From: Gonocerus acuteangulatus
Taxonomy: Eukaryota > Arthropoda > Insecta > Hemiptera > Coreidae
Direction of reading: 5' to 3'
Length of the DNA: 64,000 nucleotides
Assembly (NCBI GenBank): GCA_946811695.1
Contig: OX328125.1
Coordinates: 105,054,376-105,118,375 of the forward strand
The position numbers were made by a program, and so were the translations under genes. The notes beneath the pieces are model-generated. The model was given only the letters and a program-made list of their open reading frames with translations. It did not search any database and was not told where the DNA came from. Each line of letters begins with the position of its first letter. Within the stretch, counting starts at the first letter, position 1. Positions 32,979 to 44,199 of this stretch are shown here, one piece after another.

Positions 32979-33174
32979 GTATGGATTTTTATTTTTTATT
33001 TATTTTTTTGGTGCATCAAATGCTTCGGTGATTAGTGCAATTGAAAATTTTTTCATTTGTAACACATGATTATGCTTCTAGACTCCCTGTTCTTCTGACA
33101 AGTTTCAGTTTTAGTAAATAATTAAAAACAGTAATAATGCATTTAACATAATTCTAATCTCTAAAGCTAATGAT
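32979..33174. other. Start of intron 1
   Basis: AT-rich intron DNA before the first SINE. Nothing else seen. Confidence 0.5.
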
Positions 33175-33386
33175 ACTATGTACAACTTGGGGTCACCCGT
33201 GGTCTAGTGGCTAGCGCGCTAGATTCATAAGCGGGAGATGGTGGGTTCGATCCCCACCGGCGGCAGGAATTTTCTCATCTCAGGGCTCGCTGAGAAAATT
33301 CCTGGCTGCACCCTGGATGTTGGCGCTAATGGCCAAGATTTGTCGATGCGCGAAAAAAACCCCCAAAAAAACACTATGGTCAACTT
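33175..33386 (+). mobile_element. tRNA-derived SINE in intron 1
   Basis: The body is about 33189-33372: GTGGTCTAGTGGCTAGCGC, TTCATAA loop, GGTTCGATCCCC, then 'ggcaggaattttctcatctc', 'gttggcgctaatggccaag', 'gatgcgcg' and an A-rich tail. The flanks ACTATGTACAACTT and ACTATGGTCAACTT match at 12 of 14 positions. It is the same family as 25524 and 31820, in opposite orientation. Confidence 0.88.
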
Positions 33387-34437
33387 ACAATTAGTGTTAT
33401 TATTTTTCAACAATTTCGGAACTAACGTTGAACATAAAATTCTGACTCGCAAGAACTGCATTATTGCATAGTATTTGTAAATATTTTAATAGAAACAGTT
33501 AATATTTTGCTTCGATATGTTGTGAAAAATTTAAAAACGTCTTTAAGAGAATCTAGATTTTAGGCACCGAAATGCTCAGGAAACTGACAGGAGTGTGCGT
33601 GCGCCAAAAAGTGGGAACGGAAGAGGGCCATACATAACGTGTTAAGTCTTCAACAGACCCCCCGCCTTTGACCACAATCCATCGGGCTCATCAAGATGAG
33701 GACATCACCGCAAACCCCCGGGGTTTAGTAGTGCCGTGGGGCTCGCGAGACAGTCTTCGGAAATAGGACCTACCACGCACAGCATCCACCCTGCAGTCGA
33801 GTGCTATGCGACGCTCAGTACACAAACCCCACCACGTTTCAGGCACTCTACTGCAGTGCTTCCAACCATATTACCACTACGCTGCGACAGGCGAACCACA
33901 ACTTGGCCCCTGCCACCAACTCAACCCGTAGTACGATTTTTGACCACCCTTAGTGCAAAGCAACCTGAGCATCCAGCACCTGGAATGATCACCAGCCCGG
34001 AGGTTAAAACACCCCCTACGGTCTCCGTCCAAAGGAGAAACAGGCGGACACTCAACTGAACTCCCATGGAGGGCAGATCCCGTGCTTGTGTCATTACCGC
34101 TCCCCGTTAGCCATGTCGGTGAACAAGGGTCCCGATAGAGGCCGGATCCCAAGTTCACGAACACTCCCAGCCAGCACGTGGGATAGACCCAGCAAGGTTA
34201 CTCCGGACGTCGGCCTCGGATCCTGGGGGCTTCCCCTCCTCCCGAGGTAGGATCGGGAACGAGTCTCCTCCGCTGGCCACAGGAAACTGACAGTAGTAAA
34301 CTCTAGGCGGAAATTACACACTCCCCCCCCCCTTAACTTCCTTGTTTCGTCCTGAACATTCACGCATGGGGCCTTCCTGACTAAGTTCCAGCCTACGCAG
34401 ACTGAGTGTATATTTCACATGAGGATGTTAATATTCA
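33387..34437. other. Intron 1, with GC-rich segment 33640-34370 of unknown nature
   Basis: 33640-34370 is clearly richer in G and C than the rest of the intron. It has overlapping open frames on both strands (for example 107 codons at 33736-34059 on + and 95 codons at 33877-34164 on -). No motif was recognised. It might be the 5' part of a retrotransposon. Confidence 0.35.
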
Positions 34438-35390
34438 GGTATTAGAGCCAATGTTTACCCCCTCATAACCTTGAACCAGTAAACGATGAACTTATGAAAC
34501 TTTACACAGGTATTATACTAACAGATGTGAGTAAAATTGGAAATTTTCATAATTCTACATTGACGAGTTTCTGAGATATAGGGGATTTAAAATCGAACTT
34601 TATACGACTCACTCACTGACTGGCGCACTGACTCATTCTTCAAAATTACTAGGCACATCCCGAAAAGCCATAGACTTGAAATTGTGCAGGATGATAGACA
34701 TTATGGTGTTAAAAGACAAAAATCGAACAATCCTGAAAAGTCGTGTTTGCCTCCGCTCTCAGGGAGAAGCACGTTTTGTATTTGGTATATGCGGGATATC
34801 AAATTAAAATCAAGGAAAAACGAATTTCGTTTAGAGCCTTCTACTCATATTCAGGAACATAAATTTGCTTTAGGTCCACCAGATGTAATGTACTGTATAG
34901 CATATAGCCTTCTTTTTCGTACATGGCCACTGCGCATGCGCGAACGCCAGCGGGCACTTTTATGTGACACATTTTTGGAACGCACAGGTCCACCCGACAA
35001 ACCTATGTAAATCGCTGTAACATATAGTCTTCTTTTTCGTTAATGGCACCGCGCACGTGCGACGCAAGCGGACACCTTCTTGTGACAGATACAGTCTTCT
35101 TTTTCGTACATGGCCACGCCACTGTGCATGCGCGAACGCCAGCGGAAAATTTTTTGTGACACATACAGTCTTCTTTTTTCGTACATGGCATCTGCGCATG
35201 CGCAATCGCCACTGCGTATGCTCGAACGCCAATGTGCATGATCGAACGCAATTGCGCTTGCGCGAACGCCACGGCGCATGCACGAACGCCGGCGGACACT
35301 TTTTTGTAACGGGTGTTTCCAGTTTGGTCACCGCTAAAACATATTTACGCTAAAATCTGAAAATATCGAAGGGTCGAGCTTCAGCCTTTC
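34438..35390 (+). mobile_element. Helitron-like repeat H2 with GCGCATGCGC subrepeats
   Basis: The left part ('tgtttaccccctcataacc', 'gtgagtaaaattggaaattt', 'cgactcactcactgactg') matches, in reverse complement, 23100-23290 and 44210-44400. The right part (34905-35320) repeats a unit holding 'cttctttttcgtacatggcc', 'gcgcatgcgcgaacgcc' and 'ggacacttttttgtgac' about five times with variants. The ORFs here are shadows of that repeat. No Helitron terminus was found. Confidence 0.55.
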
Positions 35391-36152
35391 CCCAAAACTT
35401 TTCGAATACGCCCAAAAATACCTGACAAACAGCTCGACGCACTACTAAGCGACGTTTCCCCGGGTCATCCTCCTCAAGCCAAACGTCGACGACCAACTTA
35501 AAATTCAATTACAAAAAGTATTGATATCCCCCCTAAAACATGTATATAGGAAGTTTTATCATTTAATGAAAACTGTCCAAGTTTGAAATGCACAGATAAG
35601 GATTTTATTAGGTTCTTGACAAGATATTAACGGCCCAAAACGAGGCCAAATACTATGATGTCATAACTTTCATAGGAAAACTGTCTTTGGGAGGGGCCTG
35701 GAACTTGGGCTATTTCTTTCAACGTTAGTTTTTTGGGGGCATAATAATAACAAAATGATTGAAGTATATCGTAGCTATTTAAAACAGAAAATATAGCCCA
35801 TTTCGTGATTAAGAGAACTGTCATTTGATCGTGTCGGCTCTCGTTTTCAATCGCTTGACAATTCAGAGATAGAGAAAAGCAAATGCCTTCGCGACCGAAA
35901 TGGTTTTCCTTTCCATCATCAACAGGGTTTTATGAAGCTGACCTTCCCTGACGAGATTACTGCAGCTGGTTGCGGAAGGCTGAGGTGTACTCGCTCCTTA
36001 CAAAGAGGACGGGTCACTCCCTAAGGACTAACAGGAACGCATAGAAAGTGAAACTTGTAGCTCAGGTTTTCTAACTGGCGATCCTTGGTTGGTCGGAATT
36101 GAAGTTCGCTGTCGTAAATAAGGCCCCAATATGTCGACAAATAAAATAACGT
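35391..36152. other. Intron 1, unrecognised
   Basis: No supported feature. Confidence 0.3.
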
Positions 36153-37182
36153 AAAAAAGTCCGTCACGCAGGAGCTGCATAACTAAGCACTTTCCTCAGA
36201 ATTTTGGTAGTGTAGACTGCTTTCCAGAACAATTTGCTTAAAATATCCTACATAAATAAAATAAAAACATGAATAGTTCTCTTTTAATTTTGTAATGAGT
36301 AACTGATAAATTATTAATTTGCTTCCAGAGTTATGTTTACACATGGTACCTACTACACTACGTAATAAATACAAAAAACCTCATATTATCGTATTTTGAT
36401 CTAACGCAGGAACCGGATACAGTCCCTCTAGCGCTCCTTGCGGCGCCTTTGTGGACCTATGTCTGGCTGGCTTTTCTATTGAAATATATTACAAAGTAAA
36501 CCCCCCTTTCCGATTGACTGATTCAGCTCATTTTTATAACACTTCTTTCCCATGAGTTACCCACGTTCACCCAGCAGAAATTACGACCAGTATGAGTATA
36601 TTAGTAATTTGGGTCCGGAGTAAACCCCCCCCCCCCCTCCTAATGAACCGATTTAGTTTATTTTTACATCACATATTTACCTGTAGATTACCACTACGAA
36701 TATCGAGTTTCGTTGAAATATACCAAAAATCACGGTTGGTAGTGGCGAATTGGTATTGTGGGTCTGGAGTAAACCCCCCCTCTTAATGAACCGATTTAGT
36801 TTATTTTTACAACACATATTTACCTGTAGATTACCACTATGAATACCGAGTTTCGTCGAAATATACCTAAAATCACGGCTGGTAGTGGCGAATTGGTATT
36901 GTCGGTCCGGAGTAAACCCCCCCTCCTTATGAACCGATTTAGTTCATTTTTATATCTCACTTTTCTCTCTATATTACCACAATGAATACCAAGTTTCGTT
37001 GAAATATAACAAATATTACGGCTGAAATGGTCAAATTAGTGTTTTGGGTTAGGGGTAAACCCCCCCTTCCGGTGGAACGATTTTGGTGGTTAACGAACTC
37101 GTTCAATCGTTTGCTAATTGAATGCTATATACCAAGTTTCGTGACGAAAAAACAAAAACTCTGGCCGCTATCGTGTTAACAG

Positions 37183-37235
<53 letters not shown>

Positions 37236-37250
37236 TATATATATATATAT

Positions 37251-37314
<64 letters not shown>

Positions 37315-37437
37315 TTTAACGGGGGTCATTTTCGGTGTCTACTAGGTAGGATCGATAAAGATTTGAAGAAATTTTTCAAAAATTCCGTCATGAGTCCAAC
37401 CTCAATAGCTACTTTCCTTCGGAGGAAAGTGCTAAAA
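36153..37437 (+). mobile_element. Family A element, copy 4 (complete)
   Basis: Begins AAAAAAGTCCGTCACGCAGG and 'agctgcataactaagcactt'. There are five GC-centred subrepeats of about 135-140 bp ('gggtccggagtaaacccccc', 'aatgaaccgatttagttt'), then 'ctctggccgctatcgtgtta' and an interrupted (TA)n core (37184-37311). It ends with ACTTTCCT-TCGG-AGGAAAGT-GCTAAAA at 37437. Along most of its length it is very close to copy 5 (60369-61638). Confidence 0.85.
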
Positions 37438-37671
37438 AGAATCAATTTTAATTTAAAGATGTCCATCACGCCGGAGCTGCATAAATTAATAAATCGACTG
37501 GTTATGGCAATTTGTAAAGAGTAAAACATGTCATAATTATTATATTGATTGCTTGTGACCGAATTTTTTATTTGATTTGTTTTTGGACTAATTTGGTAAC
37601 TTCGTTTGACCTCTCGTTTCTGAAGGAGGACATATATTCATTAAAATCCTTTCTGCTTTAGATAATGCTGT
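37438..37671. other. Intron 1, unrecognised
   Basis: No feature. Confidence 0.3.
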
Positions 37672-37679
37672 GGTTTTCA

Positions 37680-37917
37680 CATGGGCGTATATAAGGGGTG
37701 GCTGAGGGGGCTGCAGCCCCCCCCCCCCGAAATTTTGATTGGATAATAAAAATCATAGAACCCTTAAAAATAAATTACATCAGATCACTTAGTTTATAAA
37801 AGATATTTTATTTTAGGTGTAATAGCGTTTTAGTTGCCTAAACCTATTTCAAGTTCTAAATAGTTAGTAAATGATACCATCCCCCCCCCCCGAAATTATT
37901 TCCTATATACGCCCATG
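37680..37917 (-). mobile_element. hAT-type MITE (family M), intact copy
   Basis: CATGGGCGTATATAAGGGG to TATATACGCCCATG. The perfect 8-bp duplication GGTTTTCA lies at 37672-37679 and 37918-37925. Orientation is opposite to the copies at 12692 and 32406. Confidence 0.92.
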
Positions 37918-37925
37918 GGTTTTCA

Positions 37926-38199
37926 TGACGAGTAGCACGGGATAGGAACTTTTTTCCTGTCTTCTTTACGATAGGAATTTTAGATTAATTGGATGAGGTT
38001 CTCTTCCATCTAATGACTGCTTTCATTTTCCTTAGCTAGTCATTAAATTCTTCTTCTGTCAGCTAATGAACTCATCTGAATAATGTAATCATGTCACGCG
38101 TATATAAGTGAGGTAACGTCAAGCATATTTTGATGGAAACTATTCCTAGGTGTTACCTACAGAAATATTTATAACGTGGAGAGTTGATATTCGTGTACG
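37926..38199. other. Intron 1, unrecognised
   Basis: No feature. Confidence 0.3.
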
Positions 38200-38700
38200 T
38201 GGCTGGGGAGTTAGTTAAAAAAACAGTATTAAGTACTTATTTCTCCGATTGCCACCGCCCCATCGAAAATTACATCAGAACATTTTTCCTAGTAAATTTA
38301 GTAAGCTTTCAAATGATCACTTTCAAGAGATCATATACATATCATGATATCTCTATTTCCCTGTCATTTTGGCGATACTAAGTTTCCAAAACCTTTCATG
38401 TCTGTTAATAATATATTTTTGTCTAATATTTCCAAACGTAACCAAAGATTAAACATCTTAGTTTGAATGAATTTCGAATTACACCATTTTTTGAATGTAA
38501 AATGGTTTCATTCATTTTTCTACATTAAAGAACCTTTGATAATTCTATCCCCCAAGTCTATAAACGAAAAGCCCTATGTGTATTTCTAGTTGGCAGATTC
38601 TGCTCGTTAATTTATTGAACCTTTTAAATTAGGCAAAGTATTTTTGTACCAACTTTCATCAAAACTGAGCCATTTTTGACCGCGTCAGAGATGTAGACAC

Positions 38701-38703
<3 letters not shown>
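38200..38703 (+). repeat. Family C/B left part
   Basis: 'acttatttctccgattgcca', 'atcgaaaattacatcagaac' (family C), later 'caaagtatttttgtaccaac' and 'tcatcaaaactgagccattt' (family B), leading into a (TA)n tract. Together with 13540-13928 this links family C and B blocks as parts of one longer element. Confidence 0.55.
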
Positions 38704-38766
<63 letters not shown>

Positions 38767-39737
38767 TATATAAAATTCACAGTGTTTGTGACCATATTCC
38801 TCCGGAACGGCTTCACCAATTTTCATGACAGTTTGTATGTATATTCGGTAGGACTGAGAATGGGATGTTATCTATTTTTTATACCCCTAAGTGATAAGGG
38901 AGTTTCGCCCCGAAAAATGTTTTGTTTTTTTTTTGACAAACATTTTTATTATTATTATAATTTTCTTATTTTTTTTTTATTTGGCTTTAAAATACAACCC
39001 TAAATTTTCACCCTTCTACCACCAATCCCCCCTTTTTTAATAGCGATATTAGTGCTTTAATTAATTTCAAAAATTTGTGTTCGATAACTGATCAATTATC
39101 ACTCGATCAGTTATTCCCTCCAGGCGTCTACCGGTGTCACTTCTCACCGTGATGAGAATAAAGCCTCCAGTCCTCCAGACTAGGATGGGTTGACAAATAT
39201 CAATAACTTTTTTTCGAGTCGTAATACCGCGGAAAAGTTGCGAAATGGAGAGACTTAAAAGGGATAAAAATATTAAAAATATCTGTTGGTATCTTCCGGT
39301 CGCGCGTGTGCTCTAATGTTTCACAAAATTGTAAAAAAAAAAAAATCACATTTTATTGGTAATTTTTATTATTTTTTTAATAGTTGAAACGAGCAACTAA
39401 TAAATTAATATGTAAAAACTGAAATTGTCTGTTAACATCTTCCGGTCACGCAAGGGCTGCCTGCTTAAAACTAGAAATAATTAATAATATTAGAGATAAT
39501 ATTCATAATTAGTGATAGAGATATAATTTTAAATGTATTAGTTAGGATAATAAAGTACAATGAATTTTTTAAAAAATGATGTTCGGTATTTAGCTATTTT
39601 TTTAGACCGTCATCATTCAAAGCTATCTATTATCCTCTTATATTTACCTACAATAAGATAGTTATTTTTTATTTTATTACCAAAATAAGCACTAGAAATA
39701 ATATGTGTATGGGAAAACAACGTTTGCCGGGTCAGCT

Positions 39738-39739
<2 letters not shown>
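38704..39739 (+). mobile_element. Helitron H3, with canonical 3' end
   Basis: After (TA)n come 'ataaaattcacagtgtttgt', 'cggaacggcttcaccaattt', 'attcggtaggactgagaa' and 'cccctaagtgataaggg', the block found in many insect Helitrons. The 3' end is GTTTGCCGGGTCAGCTGG followed by T39740 (CTRR-T). The 5' TC terminus is lost in the (TA)n tract. No helicase ORF, so non-autonomous. Confidence 0.75.
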
Positions 39740-39744
<5 letters not shown>

Positions 39745-39784
<40 letters not shown>

Positions 39785-39926
39785 TCTGGTGAATGATGAC
39801 CCGATATATATTTTTTCACTTTTTCTTGTTTCTTTTTCTGGCAGGGGGTCAATAAAGTAGTACACACAAAGTGTGTACTACTTTATTGACCCCCTGCCAG
39901 AAAAAGAAACAAGAAAAAGTGAAAAA

Positions 39927-40000
<74 letters not shown>
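39745..40000. repeat. (TA)n tract interrupted by a perfect 57-bp palindrome
   Basis: The left arm 39811-39867 and right arm 39871-39927 are exact reverse complements with a 3-base loop (AAA). The arm starts TTTTTTCACTTTTTCTTG and ends 'aagtagtacacac'. Pairing extends a few bases into the flanking TATATA. (TA)n lies on both sides (39745-39781, 39928-40000). Confidence 0.92.
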
Positions 40001-40003
<3 letters not shown>

Positions 40004-40212
40004 TGAAAAACAGTCATGTCCAACTGATAGCTGACCATAGATGGCGGCAGCTTTCTAATCATTCCAAGGAAAATCTTCCTTTGTATTGTGTTTTTTTTTC
40101 CCTATACACTCTTTTCTGCTTGGAATGATAGTAAGCTTCCGGCCTGTATATAAGCCATCAATTGGGTACATGTGTTGTATTTTATTGTATTCCTTTTCTT
40201 TTCTGAATTTTC
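40001..40212. other. Intron 1, unrecognised
   Basis: No feature. Confidence 0.3.
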
Positions 40213-40384
40213 TTTTAGCGCGGTTCCTCCCTCCCCCATAGGGAGGAACCCCGCTTATAGGGTTGATACAATGAAACAATCCGGAAGTGCCGACTAGAAA
40301 ATTTCGCGTTTCAGAACCCCTAGAGACCGAAAATAACGGTGGTTCAAATTTGTATATATATATATATATATATATATATGTCTA

Positions 40385-40451
<67 letters not shown>

Positions 40452-40800
40452 CTGTTCGCTCTCTAGATAGAAGACGAATGGTCCGATTTTGATGAAATTT
40501 GGTACAAAAATCCTTCGTCCAATTTGAAAGGTCAAGTTCGTTAACCAGCAAAATCCGCCCACTGGAAGATGGCGTTTGGGGCGAAATTCGCGCAAACAAA
40601 AATCGTAACGCTTACGTTTTTGAGTTCATAAGCTTGTAAGTACTCTTTTTATAGGCTTTTTGGGCTAGGAAAACGAATGGAACCATTTTCAAGGCGATAG
40701 CTTTAACCGTTTTCGAGAAAACTGAAAAAATAATTTTTGAATGCCGTTTTTGGTTTGGGTACTTAGAATCATGGGATTCAGTTGAAACATTTACTGCATG
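40213..40800 (-). mobile_element. Family B element, full-length minus copy
   Basis: TTTTAGCGCGGTTCCTCCCT, then 'cccatagggaggaaccccgc', 'ttgatacaatgaaacaatcc', 'ggaagtgccgactagaaaat', 'cagaacccctagagaccg' and 'aacggtggttcaaattt'. These are followed by a long (TA)n (40354-40447), 'ttgtctgttcgctctctaga', 'ggtccgattttgatgaaatt', 'ttcgttaaccagcaaaatcc', 'gggctaggaaaacgaatgga' and 'ccgttttcgagaaaactg'. This is the best-preserved family B copy. Confidence 0.8.
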
Positions 40801-40817
40801 TTCTACTTTCATTAAAA

Positions 40818-41381
40818 CTAATGTGTTGAAATTTTGGTTGCGTTTGGAGTTAAGGAAGGGTTAGAATAAAATATTTTATTTAGAAGTTCTGATTTCTGAC
40901 AGACGCCCAGGACGTGGGGGAGAGTTTCAGGCTCGTTGCAGGCTCTGCAACGGAATCCTGAGCTTCTGCCAGGAATCGTTCGAACTGGAATTGAGTTGCA
41001 ATTCAGCTTGATGGCTGTGCTCCATTCGCTGCAAGACATTCCTATTTTCGTCGACATCCAGGAATTACTTTTTTTATATTGAGAGAAGAGAATCACGCCG
41101 TTACCCTTTGACGGAAGCTGGCACCATTTATGAAAAGAGTCTTCCCTTAATTTTCTTCGAATTCTTCTGACCTCATCCTCTTCTTGGTCAAGTTTTTTAA
41201 GACAGTCTTCTTTTTCTTCTTTCAGTCTTCTTGTTTTCTGCACATATTCATTGCCATCTTCTAGAAGTTTATTTGCAATGTTTATATGTTGGAGGTATGC
41301 CTCCCATTTAGCTCTGACAAGGCCCAGACCGCGAACATTTCTGGGTGCATATAAACCCTTTTGAGGTTTCTTCGCTGGGGA
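40818..41381 (-). pseudogene. R2-type non-LTR retrotransposon, post-RT and zinc-knuckle region
   Basis: The minus strand is open from about 41381 to 40818. It reads GLYAPRNVRGLGLVRAKWEA, then YLQHINIANKLL, a charged coiled-coil-like stretch, then HKWCQLPSKGNGVILF, MSCSEWSTAIKLNCNSIPVR and CRACNEPETLPHVLGVC. The order RT thumb, 'W..LP.KG', 'S..EW..A.K...N..PVR' and 'CR.C...ETL.HVL..C' is that of R2/NeSL-like elements with a restriction-like endonuclease. The endonuclease after the CCHC motif is missing. The element lies antisense in intron 1 and is truncated at both ends. Confidence 0.72.
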
Positions 41382-42317
41382 GATTTATTGGTGATGGTAG
41401 GGCATTCTCCAGCGGACCATTTTTTTTTTTTTTTTAACTATTTTTCACTTGTTATTTAATAATAACCTATAAGATTAAGTTATCTTTACATATGGCGCCT
41501 TCCAATGCTCATTCTTGTATCGGGGCTTGCCGACTTTGTCTGGAGCCGAGTGAATTGTGTCGAAGCTGTTCTTTGTCATGCTGCTTTGTGCATGCTTGTT
41601 TCTTCCCTGCGGATTTTTCTTTAATAGTTCGGTATCCACGTAGGGTGAAGGATAACACCGTCACCTCGGTTCAGAGTCTTCGGTTGCTTGAATATTTCGA
41701 CGGCCTCTCTGACTAGCATTCTTTGACGATTGTCTATTTATATTTATATATGACGGATTTCGACATCGGGTCGACGTCATAAACAGATTTCCTCCGTGCG
41801 GATGGAGTGAAGAAACGCGCTAAAACGAAAAATAATTTTCGACAATCCAATTCAAGTAGAGAAGTTTAATTGTATCCCGTTTATTATAATAGTTTCTCCC
41901 CAAGACTGCTGGTACTGGAAGCGCATCAAGATGGAGGCACTCGCCGGGAATACGGATGTGAGTGGGCCTGGAGAAAGGAGCGGAGAAATTCACTTTCCCC
42001 TTCCAGGGTTACTCAGGGTTACGCTTGCTGGAGTTACATCACAGCTAACAGTCTTCTCCGTCCGTCTTACATTAGCTCACGTGTGACGTGTGGTCACTTC
42101 TAACGTTCAGGCAGGAATATGGCAATGCCACAGTTTAACGACAGACGATGGCTGATAGACGTCCTCCTTTGCAGGGAATGTATTTCTTTTTGGCATTGGC
42201 TTCCGGATTAGAAAATATCTTTTCCAACGATATGGACACACGTGAAATATGGATTGCCGTGATAAAAGGAGGCAAAGAGATCGGAAAGTTAATGAAGTAC
42301 TTTGGATTCCTCGCAGC
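41382..42317. other. Intron 1, largely unrecognised
   Basis: A T-run lies at 41420-41435. A 74-codon Cys-rich ORF (41492-41716, + strand) is not assignable to a family. A solitary family B terminus ('gatttcctccgtgcggatgg', GCGCTAAAA) lies at 41775-41825. Confidence 0.35.
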
Positions 42318-42410
42318 TGTAAAGTAAAACCTCGTTTACCGGGATCAACTGGGACCAGGGCCGATCCGAGTTAACGAAAATTCGGGTTATCCAGAGAATG
42401 ACGGAAAAAC
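42318..42410 (+). mobile_element. Possible pogo/Tigger-like terminal region
   Basis: 'gtaaaacctcgtttaccggg', 'accagggccgatccgagtta' and 'attcgggttatccagagaat' resemble the 'AACCTCG.TTATCCGA...GGGAC...TCGGATAACCAGAG' ends of pogo/Tigger-like elements. The matching opposite end was not found. Confidence 0.35.
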
Positions 42411-42956
42411 GAAAAAAATCACCGAAATATTTTTAATAGAGCGTAGAAATTATTATCGACACACTTTCACCTAAAATCACATATACTACACTATATACTG
42501 TAATAGTCAGTCGGCCCGAGAATATTTCATGCAACGATTTTCATGGTTTTTCACTATTGATTGTATTCGTCACTTTAGATTCCTGAAATTTTGATAGTTG
42601 GTAGTATTTGTAATAAAATCGACGAAAAAAATATTCAGCTGCTTATATGTGGATGGAAAAGTTCTTAGCTGGCGGTATAAAGCGGAGCGCGCGCCCACTC
42701 GACGTTCAAGCGCTCAGCGCTTATACACCCCCAGCTGACAAATCTTCCAACAACATATGAGCAGCTGACAATGCTTTTCGTTAATATCACTACAAATACT
42801 AGTAACCACCGAAATTTCAGAGATCTTAAAATTATTTCAGTATTTCGTATTTTTGACAAGTTTAGCTGACAATCAGTCCACTGCTGGCCGGCCAGTTGAA
42901 TCAGTGCCAATGATTATTGTATAATGCAATGTGCCAATGATTATTGTATAATTCAA
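42411..42956. other. Intron 1, unrecognised
   Basis: Contains a direct 30-bp duplication near 42907-42955 ('gtgccaatgattattgtata' twice). No gene. Confidence 0.4.
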
Positions 42957-43768
42957 TCGCAGACACCCATGCAACAAACGCTGCAGGACAGGTACAAATC
43001 GATGGTGGGCCAATCACACATGAAGACATAAACAGAATTACAAAGAAATTTATTTTGGAATACAGGGAACACTCTTGGACGACTCTTACAGACAACAAAC
43101 TACGGACTATAAAAAATACCGCCAATGATTGGCCATCCAGTTATCGAGTCAATAGGAGGGAGGAGGTTGTATTGGCTCGACTCAGGATTGGCCATCCAGT
43201 TATCGAGTCAATAGGAGGGAGGAGGTTGTATTGGCTCGACTCAGGATTGGCCATCCAGCTATCGAGTCAATAGGAGGGAGGAAATTGTATTGGCTCGACT
43301 CAGGATTGGCCATCCAGTTATCGAGTCAATAGGAGGTAGGAGGTTGTATTGGCTCGACTCAGGATTGGCCATCCAGTTATCGAGTCAATAGGAGGGAGGA
43401 GGTTGTATTGGCTCGACTCAGGATTGGCCATCCAGTTATCGAGTCAATAGGAGGGAGGAGGTTGTATTGGCTCGACTGAGGATTGGCCATCCAGTTATCG
43501 AGTCAATAGGAGGGAGGAGGTTGTATTGGCTCGACTTAGGATTGGACATTCAAGACTTACTCACCAGTACTTAATGACAAGACAAGATAAACCACTTTGT
43601 AAAATATGTAATACTGAATTGACAATAAAACATATACTTACAGACTGCATTAGACGACATGACTTAAACACCCCTTACAACATGTATGAACTTTTCGCTG
43701 AAGGTAGCCAGTACATAGACAGTATCTTGACATATCTACCAAATACAGGATTATATGATCTGATATGA
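42957..43768 (+). pseudogene. Non-LTR retrotransposon, RNase H-side tail with internal tandem expansion
   Basis: The first part reads DTHATNAAGQVQIDGGPITH, then TLTDNKLRTIKNTANDWPSS and RREEVVLARLRIGH. The tail after the array reads ARLRIGHSRLTHQYLMTRQD, CKIC, ELTIKHILTDC and ends YLPNTGLYDLI and stop at 43766-43768. This is the complete C-terminus of an I/Jockey-type element. A seven-fold 59-bp tandem array (43131-43543) splits it between the 'NDWPSSYRVNRREEVVLARL' segment and 'RLTH'. 59 is not divisible by 3, so the reading frame is destroyed. Confidence 0.85.
43131..43543. repeat. 59-bp tandem repeat, exactly 7 units, inside retrotransposon coding DNA
   Basis: Unit GGCCATCCAGTTATCGAGTC, 'aataggagggaggaggttg', 'tattggctcgactcaggatt'. 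Unit starts are 43131, 43190, 43249, 43308, 43367, 43426 and 43485. Units are almost identical: unit 3 has 'ccagctatcg' and 'gaggaaattg', unit 4 'aggtagg', unit 6 'gactgagg', and unit 7 ends 'gacttaggatt'. The ancestral sequence has GATTGGCCAT just before the first unit and GATTGGACAT at the junction after the last. Confidence 0.95.
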
Positions 43769-44199
43769 AGACCTAGAAGATTCGTTAATGAATCTACATT
43801 TTTATCCCATGAATAAGTGCATTTTCATTGTGACTTAAAGTTAAAGCTCTAATAATTTGTTAAGCCTTTAATACATTTAATTTAAATCCATACATCCTGG
43901 ATACATAATAATATACAAACTTAAAATCAATTCCTGATCTCTTAGGAGACTTAACTCAGTTTGTCGCACAAAATACGAAACACAAAAAATAAATAAATAA
44001 TGCAATGTGTTTTTCCCCAAAGCTTCACGAATATTAAAATGGTTTCACATCATCATATTTTTGCTATCTTTGCAACGCCCTGGCAGCCACACCCACCGCT
44101 ATCTCGCCAGCTGACAAGTTGCCTTGAACTTGTTTCAGGATTTTTCGATTTTAGCCTGTATTAACACCATAAGGTCCTGTATAATCCTGCAAAATGTTG
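43769..44199. other. Intron 1, unrecognised
   Basis: AT-rich 3' side of the retrotransposon. A 'aataaataaataatgc'-like A-rich stretch near 43989 may be its tail. Confidence 0.35.

Noticed and set aside
33736..34363. Overlapping 89-107-codon ORFs on both strands in a GC-rich segment
   Set aside because: Open frames on both strands are expected from GC content. No motif supports any of them.
34684..35353. Several ORFs of 79-123 codons on both strands
   Set aside because: They repeat the translation of the GCGCATGCGC subrepeat and have no domain.
41492..41716. Cys-rich 74-codon ORF, considered as a small secreted protein
   Set aside because: No signal peptide or conserved spacing, and it lies next to an antisense retrotransposon relic. 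It is mentioned in the spacer entry only.
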